Part shown: positions 35,970 to 44,658 of the stretch, piece after piece | How positions within the stretch are numbered: the first letter of the stretch is position 1 | How the letters are laid out: each line of letters begins with the position of its first letter | Assembly: GCA_001725355.1 (NCBI GenBank) | Contig: MEGD01000007.1 | Span: 62,001-126,000, forward strand | DNA from: Novosphingobium sp. SCN 66-18 | GTDB lineage: Bacteria; Pseudomonadota; Alphaproteobacteria; Sphingomonadales; Sphingomonadaceae | Reading direction: 5' to 3' | DNA: 64,000 nucleotides | Position numbers and translations under genes: made by a program | The notes under the pieces: generated by a model | Told to the model about the DNA's origin: nothing | The model's database searches: none | The model's input: the letters and a program-made list of their open reading frames with translations, nothing else

Positions 35970-36800
35970 ATGGCCTCTGGCAAGACACATGACTACCATA
36001 TCCTGCCGCCCGATCTGGTGCCTTTGGCCACCACGCTCGGGGCTTTCACCTTTACCACCGGCATGGTGTTCATGATGCACCCCGAGACGTTCGGGGCGCT
36101 GGGTCATATTGTGCCATGGGCGGGGCTGGCGCTGTTGCTGGCGGCCATGTTCACCTGGTTCAACAAGATCGTGAACGAGGCCCATGCGGGCGATCATACG
36201 CCGGTGGTGCAACTGCATCAGCGCTATGGCATGATCCTGTTCATCGCCTCGGAAGTCATGTTCTTTGTCGGCTGGTTCTGGGCCTTCTTTGATTTCTCGC
36301 TGTTTCCCTCGACCATTTCGAAGGCGATCGGCGGGCAATGGCCGCCCAAGGAATTGGAAGCTGTCCTTGACGCTTTCGACCTGCCGCTGCTCAACACGAT
36401 GATCCTGCTGCTTTCGGGCACGACCGTGACCTGGGCGCATCACAGCCTGATCCATGGCGACCGTTCGGGGCTGAAAAAGGGGCTCTGGCTGACCATCATT
36501 CTGGGCATTCTGTTCAGCAGCCTTCAGGCGTTTGAATATGCCCATGCGCCCTTCGCCTTTGGCAAGAACACCTATGGCTCGGCCTTTTACATGGCGACCG
36601 GTTTCCATGGTTTCCATGTGATCGTGGGCACGATCTTCCTCGCGGTCTGTCTGGCCCGCTCCTATCGCGGCGATTTTACCCCGCGCCAGCATTTCGGTTT
36701 TGAGGCCGCCGCATGGTATTGGCACTTCGTCGACGTGGTGTGGCTGTTCCTCTTCGTGTGCATCTATATCTGGGGCAACTGGGGCTTTGCGGTTGACTGA
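35970..36800 (+). CDS. coxC: Cytochrome c oxidase subunit III
   Basis: 276 residues from ATG 35970, with AGGGG about 8 nt upstream. The usual N-terminus KTHDYHILPPDLVPL follows at once. A longer form from TTG 35898 is possible. Seven membrane helices include RYGMILFIASEVMFFVGWFWAFF and the conserved histidine/glutamate region ATGFHGFHVIVGTIFL. AAWYWHFVDVVWLFLFVCIYIWG closes the protein, as in all CoxC. It stabilises proton pumping by subunit I. The 154 bp between ctaG and this gene hold no other frame that I can support. Confidence 0.94.
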   Translation: MASGKTHDYHILPPDLVPLATTLGAFTFTTGMVFMMHPETFGALGHIVPWAGLALLLAAMFTWFNKIVNEAHAGDHTPVVQLHQRYGMILFIASEVMFFVGWFWAFFDFSLFPSTISKAIGGQWPPKELEAVLDAFDLPLLNTMILLLSGTTVTWAHHSLIHGDRSGLKKGLWLTIILGILFSSLQAFEYAHAPFAFGKNTYGSAFYMATGFHGFHVIVGTIFLAVCLARSYRGDFTPRQHFGFEAAAWYWHFVDVVWLFLFVCIYIWGNWGFAVD

Positions 36801-37194
36801 TCCGGCAAAGCCATCCTCATCCGCAGGGCAGCCGGGAATCGTCTCGGCTGCCCTGTTCGGTTTGTGCCCGCGCTGCGGGGCCAAGGGCCTGTTTGCGGGC
36901 ATTGCCCATTTTGCGCCGCGCTGCGAAAAATGCGGGCTGGATTTCGGTGCGTTCAATGTCGGCGATGGACCGGCGGCCTTTCTGACCTTTGGGGTTGGCG
37001 CTTTGGCGGCGGTGGTGGCGGCATGGCTGGCGCTGGATGTCGATCCGCCGGTGTGGGTCTATGTCGCGGTGCTGGTGCCGCTGGTGGTTTTGCCCACGCT
37101 TTATGGGCTGCGCGTGTCGAAGGCCGCGCTGCTGACGGCGGAATATCAGCGGCGGGCGAGTGAAGCAGGCGCAAAGGATGTCGATTCGCGATGA
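36793..37194 (+). CDS. DUF983 zinc-ribbon membrane protein
   Basis: 133 residues from TTG 36793, overlapping the coxC stop by 8 bases; no ATG is available before the domain. Four cysteines in LCPRCGAKG and RCEKCGLDF form a zinc ribbon, followed by two membrane helices (FLTFGVGALAAVVAAWLAL; WVYVAVLVPLVVLPTLYGL). DUF983 genes sit beside coxC in many alphaproteobacteria, and a role in oxidase assembly is assumed but not proven. Confidence 0.85.
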   Translation: MTDPAKPSSSAGQPGIVSAALFGLCPRCGAKGLFAGIAHFAPRCEKCGLDFGAFNVGDGPAAFLTFGVGALAAVVAAWLALDVDPPVWVYVAVLVPLVVLPTLYGLRVSKAALLTAEYQRRASEAGAKDVDSR

Positions 37195-37832
37195 ACTGGC
37201 GCAAATTGCCCGTGATCCCCACGCTGCTGGTGCTGGCGGCGGCGGGTTATATGGTCCACCTCGGCTTCTGGCAGCTCGACCGACTGGCCCAGAAAGAGTC
37301 CAAGATCGCGCGTTTCACCGCCGCGCAGGGCGACCGCAGCCCGGTTTCGATTGGCGAGGTATGGCGCTATCGCCAATCGGATGCGCGCGATTTCCACCGC
37401 ACGCAGTTCTGGTGCCAGCAGGTGCTGCAGATCTCGGCCCAGTCCGGGCGCAATGCGGCGGGGCAGGCGGGCTGGGCGCATATCGCGCGATGCCTGACCG
37501 CGCCTGTCGATACGCAGGGGTTCCATCCCACCGAGGCGCCCAAGGGTGTGCTGGCCGATGTGGTGCTGGGGTGGAGCAACAAGCCCGCGCCCGTGGCATG
37601 GAGCGGCGGGCAGGTGGAGGGGCTGGTCGTGCCGGGGGGCGAATTTGCCCATCATGTCGTGGCCGATCCGGCGCTGGCGGGGCTGGCGAGCAATGCGACG
37701 CCCGATCCGCGCGATTTGCCCAATAATCACCTGTCCTATGCGGTGCAGTGGTTCCTTTTCGCGCTGACCGCTTTGGTGATTTATGCGGTGGCGGTGAGGA
37801 AGAGGGTGTCGGGGGAAGAAGAAGGGGAGTGA
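37191..37832 (+). CDS. SURF1-family oxidase assembly protein
   Basis: 213 residues; ATG 37191 overlaps the DUF983 stop (ATGA). Two terminal membrane helices flank a periplasmic loop. The family motifs are LGFWQLDRLAQKE at the end of helix 1 and NNHLSYAVQWFLFA entering helix 2. SURF1 helps insert haem A into subunit I. It ends the oxidase operon and is followed 1 bp later by repeat copy C. Confidence 0.94.
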   Translation: MNWRKLPVIPTLLVLAAAGYMVHLGFWQLDRLAQKESKIARFTAAQGDRSPVSIGEVWRYRQSDARDFHRTQFWCQQVLQISAQSGRNAAGQAGWAHIARCLTAPVDTQGFHPTEAPKGVLADVVLGWSNKPAPVAWSGGQVEGLVVPGGEFAHHVVADPALAGLASNATPDPRDLPNNHLSYAVQWFLFALTALVIYAVAVRKRVSGEEEGE

Positions 37833-38058
37833 TGCGAGGGTCTGGACCCTCGCGCTCCCATTATCGTCTGCGTTGCGCTTTGGGTTCGGCGTTGTGTTTC
37901 GGACGCGCGGTTGGAATTTGAAAGCCTGCGGCGCGTTTCAGCGCGAGTTCGCCGCGCCGCAGGCCTTGCCAACCATCCCAATCGCACCCCGTCACCGACC
38001 AAACGCATCCCCCATAATGGGATTGCAAAGGGTCGAGACCCTTTGCCCGCCGGAGGCA
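37833..38058. repeat. Modular intergenic repeat, copy C (inverted: Q'-centre-P')
   Basis: The opposite orientation to copies A and B. It opens with the palindrome GAGGGTCTGGACCCTC at 37836-37851, then CGTTGCGCTTTGGGTTCGGCG and GTTTCGGACGCG (Q reversed). The centre follows (AAAGCCTGCGGCGC...GCGCCGCAGGCC), and P reversed ends it, finishing GCCCGCCGGAGGCA. It lies between SURF1 and thrC. Confidence 0.9.
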
Positions 38059-38140
38059 TAAAAACCCCTGAATCCCGCAAAACCCTTGCCCCTGCGCCCC
38101 TCTGCGGCTAACGGGGCGGGCCAAACGGACAGGGAATCCC

Positions 38141-39541
38141 ATGGAATATATCTCCACGCGCGGCAACGCACCGGTTCTTGATTTTGAAGGCGCGACTCTG
38201 GCTGGTCTGGCCAGCGACGGCGGGCTTTATGTGCCCCGCGAATGGCCGCGTTTTTCCAAGGACGAGATCGCCGCGCTGGCGGGCCTGCCCTATGCGGAGC
38301 TGGCGGCCAAGGTGATGGCGCCTTTCGTGGGCGAGAGCCTGAGCTATGAGCGCCTGCTGGAGCTGACCACGGCGGCCTATGGCCGGTTTTCGCACGCTGC
38401 CGTGACGCCCTTGAAGCAGTTGGACGAGCAGCAGTGGCTGCTGGAGCTGTTCCACGGCCCGACGCTGGCGTTCAAGGACGTGGCGCTGCAATTGCTGGGC
38501 CTCTTGTTCGAAGAATTCCTGGGCCGCAGCCCGCAGAACCTGACCATCGTGGGCGCCACCAGCGGCGACACCGGCAGCGCGGCAATTGACGCCGTGGCAG
38601 GCCGCGCCAAGGTCGACATTTTCATGCTGCATCCCAAGGGCCGCGTCAGCGACGTTCAGCGCCGCCAGATGACGACCGTGCTGGCCCCCAATGTCTATAA
38701 CATCGCCATCGAGGGCAGCTTCGACGATGCGCAGGCGATGGTGAAGCGCATTTTCAACGACAAGGCCGTGACCGATCAGTTCAACATCGGCGCGGTGAAT
38801 TCGATCAACTGGGCGCGTCTGATGGCGCAGGTGGTCTATTATTTCGCCGCCGCGCTGCAACTGGGCGCGCCGGAACGCGAAGTGGCCTTCTCGGTGCCCA
38901 CCGGCAATTTCGGTGACGTGTTCGCCGGCTATGTCGCCGCGCAGATGGGCCTGCCGATTGCCAAGCTGATCGTCGCCACCAATGTGAATGACATCCTGCA
39001 CCGCGCGCTGTCGAGCGGCGATTATTCGGCCGGGACGGTGACGCCGACGGCTGCGCCCAGCATGGACATTCAGGTCTCGTCGAATTTTGAACGCCTGCTG
39101 TTCGATGTGGGCGGCCGTGATGGCGCGGCTCTGGCCGAGCAGATGGCCGGGTTCGAGGCCACCAAGGCGATGACGCTGACCAATGCGCAGCGCGAAGGCG
39201 CCGCAGCGCTCTTCGTCTCGGCCCGCGCCGATGCTGATGAAATGGCGCAGGCCATCCGCTGGGGCTGGGAAGCGGCGGGCGAATTGCTCGACCCGCACAC
39301 CGCCATCGGCATCCATGCCGCACGCAATGCGGGAATCGCCAAGGGCACCCCGGTGGTCACGCTGGCCACGGCCCATCCGGCCAAGTTCCCCGATGCGGTC
39401 GAGCGCAGCACCGGTCACCGCCCCGGCCTGCCCGAGCGCGTGGGCGATCTGTTCGAGCGCGAAGAGCGCTATGCCGAACTGCCCGGTGATTATGACGCGG
39501 TCTGCGCCTATGTCGCCGAGCGGGCGACCGCGAAGGCATAA
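38141..39541 (+). CDS. thrC: Threonine synthase
   Basis: 466 residues. The N-terminal STRGNAPVLDFEGATLAGLASDGGLYVP-type region is typical of class I synthases (residues 5-32). PLP lysine is in GPTLAFKDVALQ; the phosphate loop GATSGDTGSAAI and SVPTGNFGDVFAGYVA follow. It converts O-phosphohomoserine to threonine. Its stop shares bases with the next ATG (TAATG). Confidence 0.97.
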   Translation: MEYISTRGNAPVLDFEGATLAGLASDGGLYVPREWPRFSKDEIAALAGLPYAELAAKVMAPFVGESLSYERLLELTTAAYGRFSHAAVTPLKQLDEQQWLLELFHGPTLAFKDVALQLLGLLFEEFLGRSPQNLTIVGATSGDTGSAAIDAVAGRAKVDIFMLHPKGRVSDVQRRQMTTVLAPNVYNIAIEGSFDDAQAMVKRIFNDKAVTDQFNIGAVNSINWARLMAQVVYYFAAALQLGAPEREVAFSVPTGNFGDVFAGYVAAQMGLPIAKLIVATNVNDILHRALSSGDYSAGTVTPTAAPSMDIQVSSNFERLLFDVGGRDGAALAEQMAGFEATKAMTLTNAQREGAAALFVSARADADEMAQAIRWGWEAAGELLDPHTAIGIHAARNAGIAKGTPVVTLATAHPAKFPDAVERSTGHRPGLPERVGDLFEREERYAELPGDYDAVCAYVAERATAKA

Positions 39542-40440
39542 TGGCAGAGCTGATCCACCAGCCCGTCCTGCTGACCGGCGATGGCTGGGCCGATTACGGG
39601 CTGGTCGATTCGGGCGCGGGGCGCAAGCTGGAGCGCTATGGCGACTATCGCTTCATTCGCCCCGAACCGCAGGCTTTGTGGCAGCCGCGCATGGCCGATT
39701 GGGATGCGCCCCATATTGCCTCTCATGGCGAATTCGTGCCGGGCGCGGATGAGGATGGCGGCGGGCGCTGGAATTATACCAAGCCGGTGCCGCGTGATGG
39801 CTGGCCGCTGAGCTGGGGTGATGTGAAATTCACCGCGCAATGCACGCCCTTCCGCCATTTGGGCTTCTTTCCCGATATGGCGCCGGTCTGGGGCTGGATG
39901 GGGCAGCAATTGGGCGAGCGCAGCGATGCCTCCACGCTCAATCTGTTCGGCTATACCGGCGTCGGCACGCTGGCGCTGAGCCAGTACGGTCCTGTCACCC
40001 ATGTGGATGCCAGCAAGAAATCGGTGGCGCAGGCGCGGGTCAACGCGGCCCTGTCGGGCATGGAAAGCCGCCCGGTGCGCTGGATCGTTGATGATGCGGC
40101 CAAGTTCACCGCGCGCGAGGTACGCCGGGGCAAGCGCTATGACGGCATCATCATGGACCCGCCCAAATTCGGACGCGGGCCGGATGGCGAGGTCTGGCGT
40201 CTGGAAGAACACCTGCCCGGCCTGATCCATGATGCCCGGCAATTGCTGGATGAAAACAGCCGGTTCCTGTTCCTGACGGTCTATGCGGTGCGCATGTCCT
40301 CGCTGGCCATTGCCGGGCTGCTGGACGAGGCTTTCGCCGGGCTGCCGGGCTATGTCGAGCATGGGGATCTGGCGGTGCGCGAGGATGGCGCGGGGCGGAT
40401 GTTGCCCACGGCGATCTTTGCGCGGTGGCGTCGGGATTAA
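39541..40440 (+). CDS. Class I SAM-dependent methyltransferase, RlmI/RlmK-like
   Basis: 299 residues. The Rossmann methyltransferase domain shows NLFGYTGVGTLAL (motif I), HVDASKKSVAQARVNAAL (motif II) and the catalytic DPPKFGRGPDGEVW loop. This arrangement is typical of COG1092 23S rRNA cytosine methyltransferases. The N-terminal part lacks a clear PUA domain, so the target may differ. Translationally coupled to thrC, a pairing often seen in sphingomonads. Confidence 0.85.
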   Translation: MAELIHQPVLLTGDGWADYGLVDSGAGRKLERYGDYRFIRPEPQALWQPRMADWDAPHIASHGEFVPGADEDGGGRWNYTKPVPRDGWPLSWGDVKFTAQCTPFRHLGFFPDMAPVWGWMGQQLGERSDASTLNLFGYTGVGTLALSQYGPVTHVDASKKSVAQARVNAALSGMESRPVRWIVDDAAKFTAREVRRGKRYDGIIMDPPKFGRGPDGEVWRLEEHLPGLIHDARQLLDENSRFLFLTVYAVRMSSLAIAGLLDEAFAGLPGYVEHGDLAVREDGAGRMLPTAIFARWRRD

Positions 40441-40447
40441 AGGAGTT

Positions 40448-40687
40448 TGCCTCCGGCGGGCAAAGGGACTTGGTCCCTTTGCAATCCCGGTACTGTCTTT
40501 ATTGTGTTCTACATCAACCAGGGTTGATCGACGCAGCGCTTGGATTTTGAAAGCCTGCGGCACCGATCAGCACTACCTCGCCGCGCCGCAGGCTTTATTC
40601 AACCATGCCGTATAAGCCCACGAGCGGGCAAAGCGCGACCCCATAATGGGATTGCAAAGGGCCCCCGCCCTTTGCCCGCCGGAGGCA
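40448..40687. repeat. Modular intergenic repeat, copy D (P-centre-P')
   Basis: Both ends carry module P in opposite orientation: TGCCTCCGGCGGGCAAAGGG at 40448 and CCCTTTGCCCGCCGGAGGCA at the right end. The whole unit is therefore a large imperfect palindrome. The centre AAAGCCTGCGGCAC...GCGCCGCAGGCTTTA lies at about 40549-40595. Module Q is missing. Confidence 0.9.
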
Positions 40688-40749
40688 AAACCCCTAGACT
40701 CCCCCCGCGCAACCTGCCATCGGCCCGCGCGCAAACACCCCCTATCATC

Positions 40750-41136
40750 GTGAAAGCATCCAACGTGGCGGACAGCCTGATTCTTGAAGTGGCCGATTTT
40801 GAAGTGGACGTTCTGACGGGCGTTTATTCGGAAGAGACGGGCCAGAAGCAGCCCTTGCGCATCAGCGTGAGTGTGAAGCTCAAGCCCTATGACCGCTATT
40901 TGCCCGACACGCCGCTGGGGGCGAGCAAGAATTACATGGACCTGAAGTTTGCCGCCAGCGATGCGCTGCCCGAGGGCGTGCATTTCACGCTGATCGAGGC
41001 GGTGGCCGATCATATTGCCGACACCCTGTTCCTTCAGGACGAGCGGGTGGAGGGTGTGACGGTCAAGATCGTCAAGCTGGCCATCAGCGAGGCGGGGGAA
41101 AAGATCGGCATGACCCTGACGCGCGAGCGGCGGTAA
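40750..41136 (+). CDS. folB: Dihydroneopterin aldolase family protein
   Basis: 128 residues from GTG 40750. The open frame extends back into repeat copy D, but that part is repeat sequence and not conserved coding. FolB features are VADFEVDVLTGVYSEE near the start, the central ASKNYMDLKFAASDALPEGVHFTLIEAVAD region and the late VTVKIVKLAI strand. The enzyme cleaves dihydroneopterin in folate synthesis. GTG 40765 is another possible start; no good ribosome site is visible for either. Confidence 0.85.
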   Translation: MKASNVADSLILEVADFEVDVLTGVYSEETGQKQPLRISVSVKLKPYDRYLPDTPLGASKNYMDLKFAASDALPEGVHFTLIEAVADHIADTLFLQDERVEGVTVKIVKLAISEAGEKIGMTLTRERR

Positions 41137-41481
41137 ATGCCCACGTCCGATCAACAGGTTCTGGCGATAGAGGATTTGCCGGGCGGGCCTTTGGCCGCTG
41201 CCGTGGCGTTTCATGCGCAATGGCTGGCGCAGGCCGAGGCAATGCTGGCCGATGGCGATCTGGTGCTGGTGATGCCTCTGGCGGGGCATGAGCATCGCGC
41301 CTGGCGTCTGGCGGCGGTGCAGGGGCTGGCGCGGGCCTATGCTCCGGCGCGGGCCAATCTGGTGGAATGCGACGAACCGGCGGGCATTGCGGCGGCCTGT
41401 GCCTTTCTGGCCGCTTCACCCGGGATTACCGGGCAAATCCTGCGACTGGATAGCCAAGCGCCCGGAGCGGTGATAGATTGA
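41137..41481 (+). CDS. Short SDR-like (Rossmann remnant) protein next to folB
   Basis: 114 residues, ATG 41137 directly after the folB stop. The sequence resembles the middle and C-terminal parts of short-chain dehydrogenases, with AAVQGLARAYAPARANLVECD and the closing TGQILRLDSQ. The nucleotide-binding GxxxGxG and catalytic Tyr-x-x-x-Lys are missing. It may be the remnant of a FolM-like pteridine reductase kept as a partner of folB. I cannot say whether it is active. Confidence 0.65.
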   Translation: MPTSDQQVLAIEDLPGGPLAAAVAFHAQWLAQAEAMLADGDLVLVMPLAGHEHRAWRLAAVQGLARAYAPARANLVECDEPAGIAAACAFLAASPGITGQILRLDSQAPGAVID

Positions 41482-41485
41482 CTCC

Positions 41486-42496
41486 ATGAGCCAGCCGTCG
41501 CGTCAACCTTTGGTCGATCAGTTCCAACGCCGGATTTCCTATCTGCGGCTTTCGGTGATCGACCGATGCGACCTGCGCTGTACCTATTGCATGCCCGAGC
41601 GGCAGACCTTTCTGCCCAAATCCGAAGTGCTCAGCCTTGAGGAATTGCACAGGCTGGCGCTGGGTTTCATCGGGCGCGGCGTGCGCAAGATCCGCCTGAC
41701 CGGCGGCGAGCCTTTGGTGCGGCGCGATATGATCGAGCTGGTGCGGGCGATCGGGCGCAAGATCGGTGATGGGCTGGACGAGCTGACCATCACGACCAAT
41801 GGCACGCGATTGGCCGAATTTGCCGATGATCTGCGCGAGGCGGGCATCCGCCGCGTCAATGTCAGCCTCGACACGCTGGACCGGGCCAAATTCGCCCGCA
41901 TCGCCCGGCGCGATCAGTTGCCGCAGGTGCTGGAGGGCATTGCCGCCGCGCGCGCGGCCGGGTTGGCGGTCAAGATCAACACTGTCGCGCTCAAAGGCGA
42001 GAATGAGGGCGAGATCGGCGATCTTGTCGCATGGGCGCATGGCGCGGGCCACGAGATCACACTGATCGAGGTCATGCCGCTGGGCGAGGTGGAGGGGGAT
42101 CGTTACGATCACTATCTGCCGCTGACGCAGGTGCGCACAGGGCTGGAGCAGCGCTTTACCCTGACCGAGGATGCGCATCGCAGCGGCGGCCCGGCGCGTT
42201 ACTGGCATGTGGAGGAAACCGGCGGTCGGCTGGGGCTGATCACGCCGCTGACCAGCAATTTCTGCGATGGGTGCAACCGGGTGCGCGTGACGGCTACCGG
42301 GCAATTGTTCGCCTGCCTTGGCGGGCGTGAACAGGTGGACCTGCGGGCCGCCTTGCGCAGCGAGGAGCCGGAAAGCGCGCTCGAAGCCGCGTTGGACGAG
42401 GCGATGCGGATCAAGCCCGCGCGCCACCATTTCGAGATCAACCGCCCCGGCGCCGAGCCTGCCTTGCCGCGCCATATGTCGATGACGGGGGGGTGA
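41486..42496 (+). CDS. moaA: GTP 3',8-cyclase (molybdopterin step 1)
   Basis: 336 residues. Radical-SAM cluster in CDLRCTYCMPERQTF, GGEPLVRRD and the C-terminal second cluster in TSNFCDGCNRVRVTATGQLFACL. The usual last residues are expected to be GG; here the end reads SMTGG, which fits the GTP-cyclisation tail. It starts cofactor synthesis from GTP. The operon continues moaD, moaE with overlapping ends. Confidence 0.97.
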   Translation: MSQPSRQPLVDQFQRRISYLRLSVIDRCDLRCTYCMPERQTFLPKSEVLSLEELHRLALGFIGRGVRKIRLTGGEPLVRRDMIELVRAIGRKIGDGLDELTITTNGTRLAEFADDLREAGIRRVNVSLDTLDRAKFARIARRDQLPQVLEGIAAARAAGLAVKINTVALKGENEGEIGDLVAWAHGAGHEITLIEVMPLGEVEGDRYDHYLPLTQVRTGLEQRFTLTEDAHRSGGPARYWHVEETGGRLGLITPLTSNFCDGCNRVRVTATGQLFACLGGREQVDLRAALRSEEPESALEAALDEAMRIKPARHHFEINRPGAEPALPRHMSMTGG

Positions 42497-42732
42497 TGAT
42501 GGCGCGGCTGGTGTTTCTGGGGCGTCTGGCGGATCTCGCCGGAGGGGCCGAGCGCGAGGTGGCGCCGGGACCTTTGGCGGGGGTTATTGCCGACATGGAG
42601 CCGGAACTGGCACAGGCTTTGGCCGGGCCGCGGGTCAGGCTGGCGCTGAATGGCGCGCTGGTGGCGGGCGATGGGCTGGTGGTGAAGGCTGGCGATGAAT
42701 TGGCGTTCCTGCCCCCGGTGAGCGGCGGATGA
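42493..42732 (+). CDS. moaD: Molybdopterin synthase small subunit
   Basis: 79 residues from GTG 42493, or 78 from ATG 42496, which overlaps the moaA stop as TGATG and is the likelier start. Beta-grasp protein ending in SGG, the tail that is thiocarboxylated and inserted into MoaE. Overlaps moaE by 4 bases. Confidence 0.93.
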   Translation: MMMARLVFLGRLADLAGGAEREVAPGPLAGVIADMEPELAQALAGPRVRLALNGALVAGDGLVVKAGDELAFLPPVSGG

Positions 42733-43199
42733 TCGAGGTCCGGCTGATCGAGCAGGCGTTTGACGCGGGCGATGCGATTCGCGACTTTGCCGCCGCCCAT
42801 CCGCAATCGGGCGGCGTGGTCAGCTTTCTGGGGCAGGTGCGAGCCGACAGTTCCCAGCAGGGCGACGATGTTGAAGCGCTTGAGCTTCAGCATTACGCCC
42901 CGCTGACCCTGCCGGGGATGGAGGCGCTGGCGCGCGATGTGCTGGGCCGCTGGGCGCTCGATGGCCTGCTGATCTGGCACCGCGTGGGTGAGATGGCGCC
43001 TGGCGATCCGATCGTGCTGGTGGCGGCGGCCTCGCGGCATCGGCGTGATGCTTTTGCCGCCGCTGATTTCGCGATGGATCACCTGAAGAGCGAAAGCTGG
43101 TTCTGGAAGCGCGAAAAGCGCGCCGGGCAATGGGCCTGGGTCGAACCGCGCGAACAGGATTACGCCGATCTGGCCCGCTGGGGCCAGATCGGCAATTAA
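42729..43199 (+). CDS. moaE: Molybdopterin synthase catalytic subunit
   Basis: 156 residues. MoaE motifs: GGVVSFLGQVR, LELQHYAPLTLPGMEAL, IWHRVGEMAPGD, and the catalytic lysine region MDHLKSESWFWKREK. With MoaD it converts cPMP to molybdopterin. The stop codon shares TTAA with the stop of the convergent lipoprotein gene. Confidence 0.96.
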   Translation: MIEVRLIEQAFDAGDAIRDFAAAHPQSGGVVSFLGQVRADSSQQGDDVEALELQHYAPLTLPGMEALARDVLGRWALDGLLIWHRVGEMAPGDPIVLVAAASRHRRDAFAAADFAMDHLKSESWFWKREKRAGQWAWVEPREQDYADLARWGQIGN

Positions 43200-43792
43200 C
43201 GCGGCAATTTTCGGCGCGCCGCGTCAAGCGCGCGATCCTGCGCCGCGCCAAGGGCGAAGATTTCCGACCTTGCGGTCTCGATCATCCGGGCGGCGGCGCG
43301 CGGCATATCTGGATTTTCGGGCGCATGGGCCATGCGGTCCTGCGTATAGAGTTCCTCGATATCGCCCTCGACCACGCCGAGCACGCCGCGCTGGCGCTCC
43401 AGATCGCTCAGCGCCAGATTGGCCTGTTGCCATGTCTCATCGCCGGGCTTGGCATGGTCGGCCGCATTGAGCGCCCGGTCGGCGGCGGGGCGGGCCGCGG
43501 CAAACGCCTTGTCGGCATCATGCGCGGCACGCAGCAGCGAATCGATTTTGGCGCTGAGACCGGCAGGGACCTGATCCTGCGCGGCACCGGCGGCAGCAGC
43601 GGCGGGCGTGACCATCGGCTTTTCCTCGGCCCGGCGCGCCAGCGAGGGATAGGAAGCGGTGCTGCATCCCCCCAGCAGCGCGGGAATCAGCAGGGCCAGC
43701 GGAGCGAATCGGGCCGCATGCGCGAATCGGTGGCGCTGCGCCCTGCTCGATTGGGCTGTCGATGAGGCGGATTTTGCGATAAGGCCAAGCAT
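43196..43792 (-). CDS. Hypothetical lipoprotein, helical
   Basis: 198 residues. A long basic N-region precedes a hydrophobic stretch and lipobox LGGC (Cys about 43); a start further in would give a more typical signal. The mature part is alanine-rich and helical, with heptad-like spacing over residues 75-190, suggesting a coiled coil in the periplasm. I do not recognise a family. It is convergent with moaE and the stop codons overlap. Confidence 0.65.
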   Translation of the reverse strand: MLGLIAKSASSTAQSSRAQRHRFAHAARFAPLALLIPALLGGCSTASYPSLARRAEEKPMVTPAAAAAGAAQDQVPAGLSAKIDSLLRAAHDADKAFAAARPAADRALNAADHAKPGDETWQQANLALSDLERQRGVLGVVEGDIEELYTQDRMAHAPENPDMPRAAARMIETARSEIFALGAAQDRALDAARRKLPR

Positions 43793-43885
43793 GGATGCGC
43801 CATAGCACGCCTGCGCCTATTCGCCAGAGGGCAGAAATTGGCCAGAGTTTCCGGGAGGGAATGGGCCTTTCTGTCATGCGGTGCA

Positions 43886-43914
43886 TTGACACGCGGGGGC
43901 GGTTGCACTAACGG
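43886..43914 (+). promoter_or_regulatory. Candidate sigma-70 promoter for rplU-rpmA
   Basis: A consensus -35 TTGACA (43886-43891), an exact 17-bp spacer and a weak -10 TAACGG (43909-43914) would start transcription near 43921. That leaves a leader of about 145 nt before rplU, long enough to hold a ribosomal-protein control element, though I could not define one. Confidence 0.5.
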
Positions 43915-44067
43915 CGCAGCTTCTTTCCGAACCCTGCCGTGTGTGGCGGGGGTCGGCGCGTCGCTCGCGGCTCCTCGAATAACCGCCTTGCTCGGCCTTT
44001 GGCTTGGCGGCAGGTTTCGGGAAACGCGGCCGGGGCGGCCACGTAATTTTTTGAATGGATTTGCATC

Positions 44068-44370
44068 ATGTTCGCTATCGTGCGCACGGGCGGTAAGCAG
44101 TATCGGGTCGCCGCCGGAGACAAAATCGCGGTCGAAAAGCTGGCTGGTGAAGCCGGCGAGACGATCACGCTGGGTGATGTTCTGCTGGCCGGCGAAGAAG
44201 GCGTTGTCGCCGACGCTTCGAAGGTGGTGGTCTCGGCCGAGATCATCGCTCAGGCGAAGTCGGAAAAGGTGATCGTTTTCAAGAAGCGCCGCCGTCACAA
44301 CTATCGTCGCAAGAACGGCCATCGCCAGCTGCTCACGCTGCTGCGCATCGTGTCGGTCGCGGCCGCCTAA
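44068..44370 (+). CDS. rplU: 50S ribosomal protein L21
   Basis: 100 residues beginning [20 protein letters not shown], with the [16 protein letters not shown] rRNA-binding stretch near residues 73-88 and the closing LLRIVSV. Standard length for L21. Followed 18 bp later by rpmA. Confidence 0.98.
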   Translation: MFAIVRTGGKQYRVAAGDKIAVEKLAGEAGETITLGDVLLAGEEGVVADASKVVVSAEIIAQAKSEKVIVFKKRRRHNYRRKNGHRQLLTLLRIVSVAAA

Positions 44371-44388
44371 GCTCAGGAGTTTTCGACA

Positions 44389-44658
44389 ATGGCACATAAG
44401 AAAGCAGGCGGTTCGTCGCGTAACGGTCGCGACTCGCAGTCCAAGCGCCTTGGCGTGAAGAAGTTCGGCAGCCAGCTGGTGATCGGTGGCAACATCATCA
44501 TCCGTCAGCGCGGCACGAAGGTCTATCCGGGCGTGAACGTGGGCATCGGCAAGGACCACACCCTGTTCGCTCTGACCGAAGGCCGCGTGCGCTTTCATGA
44601 AGGCAAGCTGGGCCGCAAATACGTGTCGGTTGACGCGTTGGCCGAAGCCGCCGAGTAA
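44389..44658 (+). CDS. rpmA: 50S ribosomal protein L27
   Basis: 89 residues, AGGAG 8 nt upstream. The N-terminus [19 protein letters not shown] is the flexible tail reaching the peptidyl-transferase centre, followed by [20 protein letters not shown]. The operon ends at the terminator at 44725-44757. Confidence 0.98.
   Translation: MAHKKAGGSSRNGRDSQSKRLGVKKFGSQLVIGGNIIIRQRGTKVYPGVNVGIGKDHTLFALTEGRVRFHEGKLGRKYVSVDALAEAAE

Noticed and set aside
40540-40749. Longer N-terminus for the dihydroneopterin aldolase
   Set aside because: The extra codons translate repeat copy D, including its central palindrome, so they are not a conserved part of the protein.
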